Below, piece after piece: positions 8,706 to 17,871 of a stretch of DNA of 42,781 bases. This DNA is from Chthoniobacterales bacterium. GTDB taxonomy: Bacteria; Verrucomicrobiota; Verrucomicrobiia; Chthoniobacterales; UBA10450. Every line of letters begins with the position of its first letter. Within the stretch, counting starts at the first letter, position 1. The notes beneath the pieces were generated by a model that saw only the letters and a list, made by a program, of their open reading frames with translations, was not told the origin of the DNA and did no database searches. The DNA is taken from contig JACDGS010000036.1 of the NCBI GenBank assembly GCA_013821455.1, positions 1 to 42,781 on the forward strand, written 5' to 3'. The position numbers and the translations under genes were made by a program.

Positions 8706-9842
8706 TCAGATTCGCGGCGTAATCCGCGCGCGCACGGGGATTTGTTTTTTGGCCGCGACCGGCTCGAGCACGCCCTGGCGGTAGATGTTTAAGAGCACGC
8801 CGATGGCGAAAAGGGCGACGATCAAATTCGACCCGCCATAGCTGATGAAAGGCAGCGGCATTCCTTTGTTAGGCAAGAGCGAAGTGACGACGCCGATGTT
8901 GATGGCGGCCTGCCAGGCAAGGAGCGAAACGATGCCGCTGGCGAGCAAAAGTCCGAAGCGATCGCGCGCGTGGAGAGCGATCGTTAGGCCGCAAACGATG
9001 ACAACAACGAACAGAAACACGACGAGCAAGCTGAAACGCAACCCGAGTTCCTCGCCGATGATCGGGAAGATAAAGTCGGTGTGCGCGTAAGGCAGGTAGA
9101 GCATTTTCTGCCGCCCCAGACCGAGACCGCGGCCGCTGATTCCGCCGCTGCCCCACGCGATGAGCGCCTGCATTTGCTGAAGCCCGGCGTCCTGTTTGAA
9201 CTCTTCGGGATGAAGGAACGCAGTCAGGCGCGCCATCCGCTCGGAAATGTGCGTGGCGAGAAAAAGAATCCCACCGATTCCGCCTAACGACAGCGCGCCG
9301 AGGAGCGCGAGGTTCGTGCCGGCGATGAACATCACGACGAACGTGGTCGCGCCGAGAAGTGCAGTCGTGCCGAGATCGACCTCGGTCACGATGAGCGAAA
9401 CGAGCAGGCCGATCACGGCCAGCGGCAAAACGAAGCCGCGCCAGATTTGTGCGCTTTCCTTTTCATAACGCGAAAACCAAAAGGCGAGAAAGAAGACGGC
9501 GGCGAGCTTGGCGAACTCCGAAGGCTGCGCGCTCCAGCCGTGAAAAACTATCCAGCGATGCGAGCCGTTGATCGCCGGCCGCAGGAAGCAAACCGCGAGC
9601 GCAACGAGCGCGACGCCGAACCAAATCGCCCAGGTGCGCTGCCAAAAATGGTAGTCGATCAGCGCGGCGGCACAGCAAAAGATGAGGCCAGCGCCAAGCC
9701 AGATGGCGTGTTTCCGGATGAAGAAAAGCGAGTCGCCGCGGCTGTCTTTGGCGAACGCGCCGGTGCTGTAAATGATGACCGCGCCCACCGCCAGCAGTCC
9801 GAGGACGGCGAGGAATAAAAAGTAAGCGCTCTTGCGGTGCAT
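8706..9842 (-). CDS. ftsW: Lipid II polymerase / division protein FtsW
   Basis: SEDS-family peptidoglycan glycosyltransferase partnered with FtsI. The 378-residue product has about ten hydrophobic segments. SEDS landmarks are seen: INGSHRWI, QPSEFAKLA, TEVDLGTTAL, and near the C-terminus LLPNKGMPLPFISYGGSNL. The start is the only sensible ATG, giving MHRKSAYFLFLAVLGLL, which enters directly into the first membrane helix. It lies downstream of the LysM gene with a 36-bp gap holding one GCCTAACGA word. Confidence 0.94.
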   Translation of the reverse strand: MHRKSAYFLFLAVLGLLAVGAVIIYSTGAFAKDSRGDSLFFIRKHAIWLGAGLIFCCAAALIDYHFWQRTWAIWFGVALVALAVCFLRPAINGSHRWIVFHGWSAQPSEFAKLAAVFFLAFWFSRYEKESAQIWRGFVLPLAVIGLLVSLIVTEVDLGTTALLGATTFVVMFIAGTNLALLGALSLGGIGGILFLATHISERMARLTAFLHPEEFKQDAGLQQMQALIAWGSGGISGRGLGLGRQKMLYLPYAHTDFIFPIIGEELGLRFSLLVVFLFVVVIVCGLTIALHARDRFGLLLASGIVSLLAWQAAINIGVVTSLLPNKGMPLPFISYGGSNLIVALFAIGVLLNIYRQGVLEPVAAKKQIPVRARITPRI

Positions 9843-9878
9843 CAGCTTTTCGTTAGGCGGGAATTTGCGGCAGCGACG

Positions 9879-10421
9879 TTATTTCCCTTTCAGCGAGTGC
9901 GATTCCGGAATGCGCAGTTTCTGATTGATCTGCAATTTTCGCGGATCGGTGATCTGGTTCAGTGCGAGCAGGTCGGCCTCGGACACCTTGAAGTGGCGCG
10001 CGATCGTGACCGGGTTGTCGCCCCGCGCGACGACGTAGGTTTTGCCGGAGTCTTTGATTTTGGTTTTGTCGGCCTCGTTGCTCTTCGCGGCGACCGGCGC
10101 GGGCGAGGTCGCGGTCTGCGCCAATTCGTTAGGCGCGGTCGTCCCGGCCGGTCCAACAGACGCTTCGGCCACGGCCGGAGCCTGAGCCTCCGGCGTCGCG
10201 AGCGTGAAATTCTCTCGCGGTTTGATCGTGTTGAAAGCGACGATGCCGGCCACCGCCACGACGTGAAGCACGAGGACGATGAGCAACGCGCGCGACAATT
10301 TCATGTTCGGCTCGCCCATCTCTTCGTAATCCATTTCGTCGGGCAGCCCGAGCGTGCGAGCACGCCGAGCGGTGACGGCGCCGAGCTTTTTTTTGCGGGT
10401 GATGAAGGCTGGTAGTTTCAT
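9879..10421 (-). CDS. LysM-domain single-pass membrane protein inside the dcw cluster
   Basis: A 180-residue protein with a basic cytoplasmic N-terminus (about 1-45), one membrane segment (about 50-72, LSRALLIVLVLHVVAVAGIVAF), an Ala/Pro/Thr-rich spacer and a C-terminal LysM domain (TYVVARGDNPVTIARHFKVS through LQINQKLRIPE). LysM domains bind the glycan of peptidoglycan, so it probably anchors the inner membrane to the wall in the periplasm. The start at 10421 overlaps the murD stop as ATGA, implying coupled translation. Its place between murD and ftsW suggests a role in division or wall synthesis, but no catalytic domain is present. The exact function is unknown. Confidence 0.85.
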   Translation of the reverse strand: MKLPAFITRKKKLGAVTARRARTLGLPDEMDYEEMGEPNMKLSRALLIVLVLHVVAVAGIVAFNTIKPRENFTLATPEAQAPAVAEASVGPAGTTAPNELAQTATSPAPVAAKSNEADKTKIKDSGKTYVVARGDNPVTIARHFKVSEADLLALNQITDPRKLQINQKLRIPESHSLKGK

Positions 10422-11755
10422 GATGCGTGGTCGGACAGGCCCCTGACGAGGCCGCGGAATTGGTCGCCGCGATCGGCGTAGCTCTTGAACATGTCGAAGG
10501 AAGATGTGCCTGGAGAAAAGAGGACTGTCTCGCCGCTTTGCGCGATGGCATGGGCGCGTTCCACGGCCGCGCCTAACGAATTCGCCAGCTCGCATTCTGT
10601 GGTGTCTTGCCAATCCTCCGCGATTCGGCTCGCGATCTCGCCGATGAGGATGGCGTGACGGACTTTTTGCCTAACGAGTGTCGTGATCGACTGGAAGGCA
10701 AAACCCTTGTCCTTGCCCCCGGCGATGAGCACGACGGGTTTCGTCGCGCTGAGCAGCGCTTTCTCCAGGGCGTCGAGATTTGTTGCCTTGGAGTCGTTGA
10801 TGTAATCGACGCCGTTGATCGCACGGATGAACTCGAGACGATGTAATTGCGCGCGATAGGCGCAAAGCGGCGGGACCATTTGCGCGAAGGTAAGTCCGCG
10901 CGCGCGGCCGACGGCGAGCGCGGCCATCATGTTCTCGGCGTTGTGCGGGCCGGTGAGGTGAGCCTCGGAAAGTTTCAGGATCGGCTCCTGCCGATAGACA
11001 ATCCAGCCGTCGCCTAACGAGAAGTCGCCGCCGTTCGTCCAGGCGCTAAAGGTGACAACGCGCGGCGCGATCGGCGGCAGATTTTCAGCCACGTTTACAA
11101 CCGCGGTGTCGTTAGGCATTTGTTTTTCGAAGATGCGCAGCTTCGCCTCGCGATACTCACGAATGGATGGATAACGATCGAGATGATCGGGCGCGAAGTT
11201 CAACCAGACGCTGATCTCGGGATGAAATTCGCGAACCGTTTCGAGTTGAAAAGAGCTGACTTCAACCGTGAGGACGTCCAGATCGTCGCGCTCGCGCGCG
11301 GCTTCGACGAGCGGTTTCCCGATGTTGCCGCAGGCGACGGTTTGCTGGCCGCAGGCGTTGAGCATTTGCGCGATCAACTCGGTCGTCGTCGTTTTACCAT
11401 TGGTCCCGGTGATGCCGATGACGGGAACGCGCGCAAACTGCCAGCCCAGCTCCAGCTCGCCGATGGTCGGAATATTTTTGCGCGCGAAATTTTTGCCTAA
11501 CGACAACTCCGGATCGACGCCGGGGCTGATCACGCCGAGGTCGTAAACGGTCGGGTCTTCATCCGCGGCGGGACCGCAGAGCAGGTAAATTCCTTTCGCG
11601 CGCAACGGTTCCAGCCCGACCAGTTTTTCTTCCGGCGCGCTATCGAGCATGGTCACGCGCGCGCCTTCCTGGGCGAGGAGCAGCGCGGCGGCTTTTCCGC
11701 TTCGGCCCGCACCGAGGACTGCGATGTTTTTGTTGCGGTAATCGGGCGTTTTCAT
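10418..11755 (-). CDS. murD: UDP-N-acetylmuramoyl-L-alanine--D-glutamate ligase MurD
   Basis: Cytoplasmic Mur ligase that adds D-Glu. The 445-residue product has a Rossmann N-terminus (AVLGAGRSGKAAALLL), the ATP loop GITGTNGKTTTTELI, NFAPDHLDRYPS with the conserved His-Leu-Asp-Arg, and YINDSKATNLDA (the DSKATN motif typical of MurD). It overlaps the downstream LysM gene by four bases, while a family-1 repeat separates it from mraY upstream. Confidence 0.95.
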   Translation of the reverse strand: MKTPDYRNKNIAVLGAGRSGKAAALLLAQEGARVTMLDSAPEEKLVGLEPLRAKGIYLLCGPAADEDPTVYDLGVISPGVDPELSLGKNFARKNIPTIGELELGWQFARVPVIGITGTNGKTTTTELIAQMLNACGQQTVACGNIGKPLVEAARERDDLDVLTVEVSSFQLETVREFHPEISVWLNFAPDHLDRYPSIREYREAKLRIFEKQMPNDTAVVNVAENLPPIAPRVVTFSAWTNGGDFSLGDGWIVYRQEPILKLSEAHLTGPHNAENMMAALAVGRARGLTFAQMVPPLCAYRAQLHRLEFIRAINGVDYINDSKATNLDALEKALLSATKPVVLIAGGKDKGFAFQSITTLVRQKVRHAILIGEIASRIAEDWQDTTECELANSLGAAVERAHAIAQSGETVLFSPGTSSFDMFKSYADRGDQFRGLVRGLSDHAS

Positions 11756-11772
11756 GCGGGTGGAAAACGGCT

Positions 11773-11884
11773 GTCATCCCGAGCGAAGCGAGGGAGCCCG
11801 CAAACGCTTTTGGGCGTTGTGACAAATCGGAGATCGAGCGTGCGCGAGGGATCCTTCACCGCGCTTCGCCGGTTCAGCATCACA
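11773..11884. repeat. Palindromic repeat family 1, copy c (mraY-murD junction)
   Basis: About 112 bp with the left end GTCATCCCGAGCGAAGCGAG intact. The right end, CGCTTCGCCGGTTCAGCATCAC, is degenerate relative to the other copies. It fills the gap between mraY and murD. Confidence 0.75.
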
Positions 11885-11912
11885 GCTTTTGCGGACGTCT
11901 CTTTTTGGTGAC

Positions 11913-13013
11913 TCATCGCAGTTTTAAAGTGGCCAGGCCAAGCAGCGCGAAGACGATGGAGAGGATCCAAAACCTCACGATGACGGTGTTCTCCTTCCAT
12001 CCGCTCAACTCGAAATGATGATGAATCGGCGACATGGCGAAGAGCCGTTTGCCGGTGAGTTTAAAGCTCGCGACCTGCAAAATAACGGAGACCGCTTCGA
12101 TGACGAAAACGCCGCCGACAACCGCGAGGAGCAGCTCTTGTTTGCAACAAATGGCGACCACGCCAATCGCGCCGCCGATCGCGAGCGAACCGGTGTCACC
12201 CATAAAAACCTTCGCGGGATGGCAGTTGAACCAAAGAAAGCCGAGGCCCGCGCCGACCAGCGCAGCGCAGAAGACCGCCAGCTCGCCGGAATATTGGTAG
12301 AACGGAACCTGCAAATATTCCGCGATGCGGAAATTTCCCGCCGCATACGAAAGCAGCGCGTAGGCGAACGCGACCGTGATCGTGCAGCCGATGGCGAGTC
12401 CGTCGAGACCGTCGGTGAGGTTGACCGCATTCGACGCGCCGACGAGCACGAGCGCGAAAAAGAAAAAAGTAAACGCGCCCATGTTCACGATGACCGGGAC
12501 TTTGAAAAAGGGCATGTAAAGCGCGCGCGCCTGCACCTCGATCAGCGGATTGAGCAGAAAAAATGCGGTCACAATTCCGGCGAGAAAAAGTTGAAAGAGA
12601 AATTTCAACCGCGCGCTGATGCCGTCGGATTTTTTCTTCGTGACCTTGAGGTAGTCATCCACGAAGCCGAGCGCGCCAAGATAGATCATGCAAAAAAGCA
12701 CGAGCCAGACGAACGGATTGTCCGGCCGCGCCCAGAGCGCGCAGGCGATCACGACCGCGCCGATGACCAGCACTCCGCCCATCGTCGGCGTGCCTTGTTT
12801 GCCGCCGTGCAGCTCGGCCAGCCGGCGCACTTCGGACGCGGAGCGAATGGGCTGGCCGATCTTGAGTGAGATCAGTTTGCGGATGATGTAATTGCCGAAA
12901 AGCAGCGAGATGGCGAAGGCCGTGATCGCGGCGAGAACGGCGCGAAAGGTGACGTAGAAGAAGACGTTGAAACCTTTGAAATCGCCGGTGAAGCGATGCA
13001 AAAAATACATCAT
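11913..13013 (-). CDS. mraY: Phospho-N-acetylmuramoyl-pentapeptide transferase MraY
   Basis: Polytopic membrane enzyme that makes lipid I. The 366-residue product has about ten membrane segments and the family motifs KQGTPTMGG, FVDDYLKV (the DD motif), NLTDGLDGLAIG, and FMGDTGSLAIG with SPIHHHFEL at the last cytoplasmic loop. The ATG at 13013 forms an ATGA overlap with the murF stop and is preferred over a GTG nine bases upstream. No exact GCCTAACGA word was found in this gene. Confidence 0.95.
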   Translation of the reverse strand: MMYFLHRFTGDFKGFNVFFYVTFRAVLAAITAFAISLLFGNYIIRKLISLKIGQPIRSASEVRRLAELHGGKQGTPTMGGVLVIGAVVIACALWARPDNPFVWLVLFCMIYLGALGFVDDYLKVTKKKSDGISARLKFLFQLFLAGIVTAFFLLNPLIEVQARALYMPFFKVPVIVNMGAFTFFFFALVLVGASNAVNLTDGLDGLAIGCTITVAFAYALLSYAAGNFRIAEYLQVPFYQYSGELAVFCAALVGAGLGFLWFNCHPAKVFMGDTGSLAIGGAIGVVAICCKQELLLAVVGGVFVIEAVSVILQVASFKLTGKRLFAMSPIHHHFELSGWKENTVIVRFWILSIVFALLGLATLKLR

Positions 13014-14401
13014 GAGGCGCACCCAACTTCTCTGTGCGCCCGGGCGAATTCTTCCAGCACGCGCTCAGTGCGGGCGGCGCGGCTGCCTTTCACGAGAATG
13101 AGATCGCCGGGTTGCGTGTCGCTCAGCAGCGCGGCGGCTTCTTCCGGGTTCGCGGCGGCGATGCTGTTCGTTAGGCCAACGGCTTTCGCGGCGGCGGCGA
13201 TGATGCGCCCGCCTTCGCCGAGACCGATGAGGCGATCGATGCCTAACGAGGCCGCAGCCTCGCCGACTTCGCGGTGACCGCTGGCGGACTGCGCGCCGAG
13301 CTCCGCCATTTCTCCGAGCACGGCGATGCGCTGACCGTCCGCCTCCAATTCCGCGAGGGTGCGCAACGCGGCTTTCATCGAATCGGGATTGGCGTTGTAA
13401 CTGTCGTCGATGAACTGAACGCCGTGGATGCTCTTGAGTTGCAGACGCGCTTTCGTTAGGGGCGACGTCGCGAGACCGGCGGCGCATTCTTCGAGGGAAA
13501 GGCCGAGCGCGCGCCCCGCCGCGACGGCGAGAAGTGCGTTCTGCACCATGTGCAGTCCGGGCACCGGCAGCATGGCGTGACAGCGGTGCGCGCCTTCCAA
13601 AATGCTGAACTCAGCGCCGTCTGCCGTTTGCGAGATCTCGCTCGCCTGCACCGCGCCCGACTCGATTCCGGCGAGGACAACTTTGGCCGTCGTGCGCGCG
13701 GCGACGGCGGCTGCGAATTCGTCGCCGCTATTTAGAATAAGAATACCGTTAGGCCCTAACGATGCCGCGAGTTCTCCTTTTTCCTGCGCGATCGCTGCGC
13801 GCGAGCCCATGAATTCGATGTGCGCGAGACCGACGTTGGTGATGATGGCGATGTCGGCCTGGGCGAGAGCGGCGAGGGGCGCAATCTCGCCGGGATGGTT
13901 CATCCCGATTTCCCAGACCGCGACTTCGTCCGCCGCAGTCGCGCGCAAAATCGTCTGCGGCAGACCAACGTGATTGTTGAGATTGCCGTGCGTTTTAGTG
14001 ACGCGAAACCGGGTGCCAAGCACGGAAGCGGTGAAATCCTTGGTACTGGTTTTGCCGTTGCTGCCAGTGATGGCGACAACTTTCAAGCCTAACGAACGGC
14101 GATATTCGCCGGCGATTTGTTGGTAGGCCGCGAGAGTAGCCGGGACGCGGAGGAGCGCGAAATCCGGTGGCATTTTTCCGGTCCAGGTTTTTTCGACGAG
14201 TGCGCCAAGTGCGCCGCGCTGCGCGGCTTCAAGGGCAAAGCGATGGCCGTCGTAATTTTCACCGCGGAGAGCGACGAAGAGGTCGCCGGCGCGGATCGTC
14301 CTCGAGTCCGTACTCAGGTTGGCCACGAGCGCGGTGCCGACCCCGTTTTGCCTAACGGCTCCGGCGAACTGCGCGAGTTGATCGAGAGAAAGCGAGTCCA
14401 T
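13010..14401 (-). CDS. murF: UDP-N-acetylmuramoyl-tripeptide--D-alanyl-D-alanine ligase MurF
   Basis: Cytoplasmic Mur ligase that attaches D-Ala-D-Ala made by Ddl. The 463-residue product shows STDSRTIRAGDLFVALRGENYDGHRF at the N-terminus, the ATP loop ITGSNGKTSTKDF, MNHPGEIAPLA, and IDDSYNANPDSMKAAL, the MurF-type DSYNANP motif. Within it, 13747-13761 is a nearly palindromic pair of the 9-base word (encoding SLGPNG). The gap upstream to murE carries a family-2 repeat. Confidence 0.95.
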   Translation of the reverse strand: MDSLSLDQLAQFAGAVRQNGVGTALVANLSTDSRTIRAGDLFVALRGENYDGHRFALEAAQRGALGALVEKTWTGKMPPDFALLRVPATLAAYQQIAGEYRRSLGLKVVAITGSNGKTSTKDFTASVLGTRFRVTKTHGNLNNHVGLPQTILRATAADEVAVWEIGMNHPGEIAPLAALAQADIAIITNVGLAHIEFMGSRAAIAQEKGELAASLGPNGILILNSGDEFAAAVAARTTAKVVLAGIESGAVQASEISQTADGAEFSILEGAHRCHAMLPVPGLHMVQNALLAVAAGRALGLSLEECAAGLATSPLTKARLQLKSIHGVQFIDDSYNANPDSMKAALRTLAELEADGQRIAVLGEMAELGAQSASGHREVGEAAASLGIDRLIGLGEGGRIIAAAAKAVGLTNSIAAANPEEAAALLSDTQPGDLILVKGSRAARTERVLEEFARAHREVGCAS

Positions 14402-14430
14402 TTTCTCTCAGCAGGTCGCGGCAAGTCTTT

Positions 14431-14556
14431 GGGGAGCGCACGCGCCCTCGCGTGCTGGCGATGGCGCCCTCGCCATCGCGAACTTTTTTACGAACGACCC
14501 CGCAAGAAGTTTTCGGCGAGGCGCCGAAAACAGCACGCGAGGCGCGTGCGCTCCCC
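14431..14556. repeat. Palindromic repeat family 2, copy a (murE-murF junction)
   Basis: A 126-bp element with outer inverted ends GGGGAGCGCACGCG and CGCGTGCGCTCCCC. Each end is itself a small hairpin (GCACGCG/CGCGTGC). Two further inner hairpins follow: first ATGGCG...CGCCAT, then TTTTCGGCG...CGCCGAAAA. The second copy at 32159-32293 has the inner hairpins in the opposite order, so it is the same element inverted. Confidence 0.85.
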
Positions 14557-14594
14557 GGACTTCGGCTCCCCGGACCTCTGCGGCGAAACTCTTT

Positions 14595-14613
14595 TCGTTA
14601 GGCATCGTTAGGC
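14595..14613 (-). repeat. Tandem GCCTAACGA words forming the murE C-terminus and stop
   Basis: Copies at 14595-14603 and 14605-14613 are one base apart. In the murE frame they read CCT AAC GAT (Pro-Asn-Asp) and GCC TAA (Ala-stop), so the word provides the termination codon. Confidence 0.85.
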
Positions 14614-16097
14614 AGTTTTAAAAATTCCAAGGGACGATTTTCTAGGGCGCGTTGCGCGGCTTGCAGGTCGTCGAAGGGGATGGTGTGGTCGGCGAATTCC
14701 TGGTAGCTCTCGTGGCCTTTTCCGGCGATGAGGACGATGTCGCGCGGCTGCGCGAGCGCGATGGCGCGCGCGATCGCTTCCGCGCGATCGGGGACTGCTT
14801 CGTAGTTGTTCGAGCGAAATCCTTTTTTCACTTCTTCGATGATCGCGAGCGGATCTTCTTTCCGCGGATTATCGGAGGTGATGATGCTGAAGTCGGCGTT
14901 CTGATCGGCGACGCGGCCCATGAGCGGACGCTTTTGTTGATCGCGATCGCCGCCCGCGCCGAAGACGCAAATGAGACGGCGTGGCGAAAGCTCGCGCAAG
15001 GTTTTGAGGACGTTAAGAAGCGCATCGTCGGTGTGCGCGTAATCGACGAAGATTTGGAATTGCCTCTTTGCCGGGACGGCTTCGAGCCGGCCGGGAACCT
15101 GCGGCGCTTTGCTCAGGCTGAGGACAGCGTCGCGGACGTTGATGCCTAACGAACTCGCGGCGGCGAGGGCGGCGAGGGCGTTGGAAACGTTGAAGCGGCC
15201 AATGAGCGGCACGCGCACGAGATAGCTGCGGCCGCGCGCGTCGAGCTGGAAAGAGGTGCCCCCAAATTCCGTCCGATAATTGGAAGCGCGAAAGTCGGCG
15301 CGTTGCGCCAAACCGTAGGTCGTAACCGGCGCGTCCTCACCGAGGCGCTTGACGATTTGTTCGCCGTAGCGGTCGTCCAGATTGATGACCGACGCCGCCG
15401 ACTTCTTGTTAGGCTGATTCGTTAGGCTGGTGAAAAGTCCGGCCTTCGCTTCGAAGTATTCGTCCATCGTCCGATGAAAATCGAGATGGTCCTGGGTGAG
15501 GTTGGTAAAGATGGCGACGTCCCATTCGAGGCCGCGCGTGCGCTCCTGCGCGAGTGCGTGCGAGGAGACTTCCATGATGGCGGCTTTGCAGCCGGCGCCG
15601 ACCATTTGCGCGAGCAGCTCCTGCAAATCCGCCGACTCCGGCGTAGTGCGTGTCGCGGGCAAAACGCGTTCGCCGATTTGATAGCGCACCGTGCCGATGA
15701 GGCCGCTACGCAGGCCCGCGCTTTCGCAAATGTGCTTGAGCAAAAACGCGGTCGTGGTTTTGCCGTTCGTGCCGGTGACGCCGGCCATTTTCAAACGCAG
15801 CGCCGGTTTTTTGTGAAACGCAAAAGCGAGATCGGCGAGTGCGCGACGGCTGTCATCGACGACGAGACTGGTGGCGCGGGCGTGCGTCTCGGGATGTTCG
15901 ACCACGATTGTGGTCGCGCCTTTTTCTATCGCCTGGTCGGTGAACTGATGTCCATCCACCGCCGCCCCGCGCACGGCGACGTAGAGGCCGTTTTTTTGCA
16001 CGCGGCGCGAGTCGTAATAAATGCCTTCTACTTCACGCTCGAGCGGTCCGATGACCTGCCGAATCGGAATCGCCGGCGTGAGAGTTTTGAGCTGCAT
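14598..16097 (-). CDS. murE: UDP-MurNAc-L-Ala-D-Glu--2,6-diaminopimelate ligase MurE
   Basis: Cytoplasmic Mur ligase adding the third stem residue. The 499-residue product has YYDSRRVQKNGLYVAVRG, the ATP loop VTGTNGKTTTAFLL, and DNPRKEDP. The DNPR motif is typical of enzymes using meso-diaminopimelate, so the organism probably makes mDAP-type peptidoglycan. Its last residues, PNDA-stop, are encoded by two tandem GCCTAACGA words (14595-14613), and the second word supplies the TAA stop. It lies 25 bp downstream of ftsI. Confidence 0.95.
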   Translation of the reverse strand: MQLKTLTPAIPIRQVIGPLEREVEGIYYDSRRVQKNGLYVAVRGAAVDGHQFTDQAIEKGATTIVVEHPETHARATSLVVDDSRRALADLAFAFHKKPALRLKMAGVTGTNGKTTTAFLLKHICESAGLRSGLIGTVRYQIGERVLPATRTTPESADLQELLAQMVGAGCKAAIMEVSSHALAQERTRGLEWDVAIFTNLTQDHLDFHRTMDEYFEAKAGLFTSLTNQPNKKSAASVINLDDRYGEQIVKRLGEDAPVTTYGLAQRADFRASNYRTEFGGTSFQLDARGRSYLVRVPLIGRFNVSNALAALAAASSLGINVRDAVLSLSKAPQVPGRLEAVPAKRQFQIFVDYAHTDDALLNVLKTLRELSPRRLICVFGAGGDRDQQKRPLMGRVADQNADFSIITSDNPRKEDPLAIIEEVKKGFRSNNYEAVPDRAEAIARAIALAQPRDIVLIAGKGHESYQEFADHTIPFDDLQAAQRALENRPLEFLKLPNDA

Positions 16098-16122
16098 GAG
16101 GTGTGGACAGGCGCGACCCGGT

Positions 16123-17871
16123 TCAGCGGCGGGGTTCGGTTAAGGCGACTTGCTTTCCAACTTCCTCATGCGGCTCAAGGTCGAGATAGCGCGCGGCCTT
16201 CTCGGCCAGATGCGCAAAAATCGGACCGGCGACTTTGCCGCCGTAGTTTTCTTCCGCGGTCGCAGTGTGGGCGTCGTCGAGGACGACGAGGGCGACAAAG
16301 GCCGGATTTTCCGAAGGCAGGAATCCGCAGAAGGAGACGATTTCCACACCTTTGAGGTAGCCGGGACCGTTCGGATTGTTTTTGCTCGCGGTGCCAGTTT
16401 TGCCGGAAACAGTGAAGCCGGGCACAGCGGCTTCCGCGGCGGTACCGCGCGAGCTGACGACTCCGCGGAGGGCGAGTGTCACCTGCTCCGCCGCGTCGCG
16501 TGAGATCACTTGCCTAACGACGGCCGGTTTGGGTTCGCTGACGGTGTTGCCTTTGGCGTCGACGATCGATTCGATGATGTGCGGCGCGACCATTTTACCG
16601 CCGTTCGCGATCGTGGCCATGGCGACGATCATCTGCAACGGCGTGACCGCGACTTCCTGCCCCATCGGGATGCGGGTAATGGAAATTTTGCTCCAACCGC
16701 GCGGCGATCCGATGCGGCCGGCGATCTCGCCCGGCAACTCGATGCCGGTCTGCCGCCCGAAGCCAAAGTTGCAGATGTATTGGTAAAATTTCATGTCGCC
16801 GAGCATGAGGGCGATCTTGGCGGCGCCGATGTTGCTCGAGTGCACGAGGACATCGCGCACCGGAAGCTCGCCGTAATATTTGTGCTCGTGCAGGTATTTG
16901 CCGCCGTAGAGCCACGGGCCGTTTTCGCAAAAAATCGGCGTGTCGAGCTGCACTTTATGTTCGTTCAAGGCCGAGCCGACGGTGACGATTTTAAAAGTCG
17001 AACCCGGCTCCATTTGCGCGGCGATCGCGGTGTTCATTTTCTGCTCGTCCTTCGCAGTGCTGCGCTGGTTGAGATCAAAGTTAGGCCGGTTCGCCATCGC
17101 CAAAATCTCGCCGGTCTGCGGACGCATGAGAATGATGGTGGCCTTCTTCGGCGTGTATTTACGCACCGCGGCATTGAGCTCGTCCTCGACGATGTTTTGC
17201 AGATTCAAATCGATCGTGAGGTGGACGTTGTTGCCATCGCGCGGCGGATGCTCGGCGCCGCGATAAAGGACGAGTTCTTTGCCCGTGCGATCGTGCTCGA
17301 TCTCGCGGTAGCCGTCTTCGCCGTGCAGATAATCCTCCATCGATTTCTCCACGCCCTGGATGCCCTTGTGATCATAGTCGGTGAAGCCGATGACATGGCA
17401 GAGCATCGAGCCGTTGGGATATCGCCTAACGAAGTCACGCTCAAACTGGATGCCGCGCAGTTTGGCCGCGGAAAGTTTTTTGCCTAACGAGATCGCTTCC
17501 TCTTCCGGGAAGGCCAGTTTCAAACGGTAATAAAGACGGCCTTCGTCGATCTTCGCCTCGATCTCGCGCGCCGAAATCCGGAGCGCTTCGGCGAGAAGGG
17601 GAACAAGTTTCGCGCGATCGTTAACGAGCGGCGCGTCGAGGATAACGTTCTCGACCGGAACATTCTGAGAGAGAGGTTCGTTGTTGGTGTCGAGGATTGT
17701 TCCCCGTTCCGCATAAATCGGGACTTGCGAGGTGTCCTTCTTCGTCGCGAGCGCTGTGTAGTAATCGTGGCGCACCATTTGCAGGTAAACGAGGCGAAAC
17801 GAGAAAACGCTGAAGAGGACTGCGAACCCGCAGCAGACCAGCGTGCAACGAACGCGGCCGTTCCACTTCAT
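16123..17871 (-). CDS. ftsI: Division transpeptidase FtsI / class B penicillin-binding protein
   Basis: Septal peptidoglycan transpeptidase acting in the periplasm. The 582-residue product has one N-terminal membrane anchor (about 9-31), a dimerisation domain with AERGTILDTNNEPLSQN (the RGxIxDRxG-like box, 54-70), and a transpeptidase domain with STFK (Ser291 nucleophile), SSN (345-347) and KTGT (491-494). No PASTA domain is seen, which favours FtsI over SpoVD-like relatives. ATGA overlap with ftsL upstream. Confidence 0.94.
   Translation of the reverse strand: MKWNGRVRCTLVCCGFAVLFSVFSFRLVYLQMVRHDYYTALATKKDTSQVPIYAERGTILDTNNEPLSQNVPVENVILDAPLVNDRAKLVPLLAEALRISAREIEAKIDEGRLYYRLKLAFPEEEAISLGKKLSAAKLRGIQFERDFVRRYPNGSMLCHVIGFTDYDHKGIQGVEKSMEDYLHGEDGYREIEHDRTGKELVLYRGAEHPPRDGNNVHLTIDLNLQNIVEDELNAAVRKYTPKKATIILMRPQTGEILAMANRPNFDLNQRSTAKDEQKMNTAIAAQMEPGSTFKIVTVGSALNEHKVQLDTPIFCENGPWLYGGKYLHEHKYYGELPVRDVLVHSSNIGAAKIALMLGDMKFYQYICNFGFGRQTGIELPGEIAGRIGSPRGWSKISITRIPMGQEVAVTPLQMIVAMATIANGGKMVAPHIIESIVDAKGNTVSEPKPAVVRQVISRDAAEQVTLALRGVVSSRGTAAEAAVPGFTVSGKTGTASKNNPNGPGYLKGVEIVSFCGFLPSENPAFVALVVLDDAHTATAEENYGGKVAGPIFAHLAEKAARYLDLEPHEEVGKQVALTEPRR

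Noticed and set aside
12015-12869. A 284-codon open frame on the plus strand opposite mraY
   Set aside because: It is antisense to a clear MraY, rich in Arg/Glu/Asp as expected from the complement of a membrane gene, and has no recognisable domain. Likewise the long antisense frames at 1851-2471, 15474-16355 and 16510-17487.
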